Source of the DNA: an uncultured Actinomycetes bacterium
Lineage (GTDB): Bacteria; Actinomycetota; Acidimicrobiia; Acidimicrobiales; SZUA-35
DNA: 64,000 nt
Assembly (NCBI GenBank): GCA_902826025.1
Contig: CADEDH010000002.1
Coordinates: 115,487-179,486 of the forward strand
Direction: 5' to 3'
Shown: positions 63,442 through 64,000 of the stretch, in pieces
How the letters are laid out: each line of letters begins with the position of its first letter
Position numbering within the stretch: the stretch's first letter is position 1
The notes under the pieces: generated by a model
Seen by the model: the letters and a program-made list of their open reading frames with translations, nothing else
Database searches by the model: none
What the model was told of the DNA's origin: nothing
Made by a program: the position numbers and the translations under genes

Positions 63442-64000
63442 CGGAGGGCCTCCTCCCCATCGGCGGTGCCGGCCGGGCTGTCGAATCCCACCAGCAGGTT
63501 CTCGCAGTGCAGAGCCACCCCGAAATGGTCCCAGATCCGCCGCCGGACCTCGGTGATGAGGCGGGCCACATCGTCGGCCGAGCCGCCGGGGTCGGCCTGG
63601 ATGAAGTTGGCGTGCTTGGTCGACACCTCGGCCGTGCCCAGCCGTAGGCCCTTGAGCCCGGCGGCGTCGATCATCCGACCGGCCGAGTCGCCCGGGGGGT
63701 TGGTGAACACGCTGCCGGCGTTCTGGCCCCCCGGCTGGTGGGCCCGGCGCCAGCGCACGATCTCGGCGATCTCGGCCTCGGACTCCTCCCGCTCGCCGTC
63801 GCCCAGTTGCACCACCGTCTCCAGCACCACGTGGTGGGAGGCGACGGCCGACCGGCGGTAGGCGAAGTCGAGGTCGGCGGGGCCCCAGCTGAGCCCCCGG
63901 CCGGCCCGGAGGTCGAACAGCGAAACCGACACCACCGAGGCCGCCATGTCCGACCCGTGGCCGCCGGCGTTCATCCGCACCGCCCCGCCCACCGACCCGG
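63438..64000 (-). CDS. murB: UDP-N-acetylenolpyruvoylglucosamine reductase MurB (5' end cut by window edge)
   Basis: About 187 C-terminal residues. Begins in GSVGGAVRMNAGGHG, the conserved FAD-domain segment. FAYRRSAV (catalytic Tyr/Arg), the proton donor Ser in NAGSVFTNPPGD and a Glu in HCENLLVGF follow. Makes UDP-MurNAc for peptidoglycan. Overlaps ftsQ by 4 bases. Confidence 0.94.
   Translation of the reverse strand, partial: GSVGGAVRMNAGGHGSDMAASVVSVSLFDLRAGRGLSWGPADLDFAYRRSAVASHHVVLETVVQLGDGEREESEAEIAEIVRWRRAHQPGGQNAGSVFTNPPGDSAGRMIDAAGLKGLRLGTAEVSTKHANFIQADPGGSADDVARLITEVRRRIWDHFGVALHCENLLVGFDSPAGTADGEEALR

Overview
The window is GC-rich chromosomal DNA from an actinobacterium, most likely of the Acidimicrobiia or a close relative. 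Evidence for this is a mycothiol synthase (MshD), a bacterial proteasome activator (Bpa/PafE) ending in an HbYX-type tail, an actinobacterial-style FtsZ/SepF/YggT/DivIVA division cluster, menaquinone methyltransferase, a high share of GTG starts and many 4-base ATGA/GTGA gene overlaps. The class-level assignment is inference. I saw no tRNA, rRNA, CRISPR array, prophage or transposase.

Layout. 1-4976 (minus): histidine operon hisD-C-B-H-A-F, all five junctions overlapping by 4 bases, with hisF cut by the window edge. 5118-11398: small coiled-coil protein, a 546-base gap with hairpins, nth, mshD-rlmN, a small membrane protein, an exported alpha/beta hydrolase, a 92-bp tandem repeat and menG. 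11456-43481: a large exopolysaccharide (EPS) region. 43605-53742: dnaE with a DnaA-box cluster upstream, an unknown gene, bpa, a phosphodiesterase-like gene, an Rrf2 regulator with a nitroreductase, rluD-type synthase, lspA and a DksA-like protein. 53966-57202: ileS. 57262-64000 (minus): division cluster murB-ftsQ-ftsZ-yggS-sepF-yggT-divIVA, with murB cut by the edge.

The EPS region is the main accessory content. It carries two polyprenyl-phosphate sugar-phosphate transferases, two WecG/TagA-type transferases, two flippases (Wzx), two polymerase/ligase-type membrane proteins (Wzy), three Wzc/Wzz-like chain-length proteins, a low-molecular-weight tyrosine phosphatase, several GT2 and GT4 glycosyltransferases, nucleotide-sugar genes and three extracytoplasmic polysaccharide-processing candidates (two beta-helix proteins, one GH9 hydrolase). 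Two minus-strand operons have the same plan: epimerase-WecG-Wzx-beta-helix lipoprotein, and GT2-Wzy-Wzx-GH9. This suggests two parallel Wzx/Wzy routes, each with its own surface enzyme. The three Wzc-like proteins grade from an apparently complete tyrosine kinase (24696-26456), through one with altered motifs (15139-16761), to one whose P-loop lysine is replaced (29602-31452).

Two genes in the EPS region appear to start at CTG codons overlapping the upstream TGA. For the beta-helix gene at 18094-19560 this start restores a lipoprotein signal peptide that ATG/GTG-only calling would lose.
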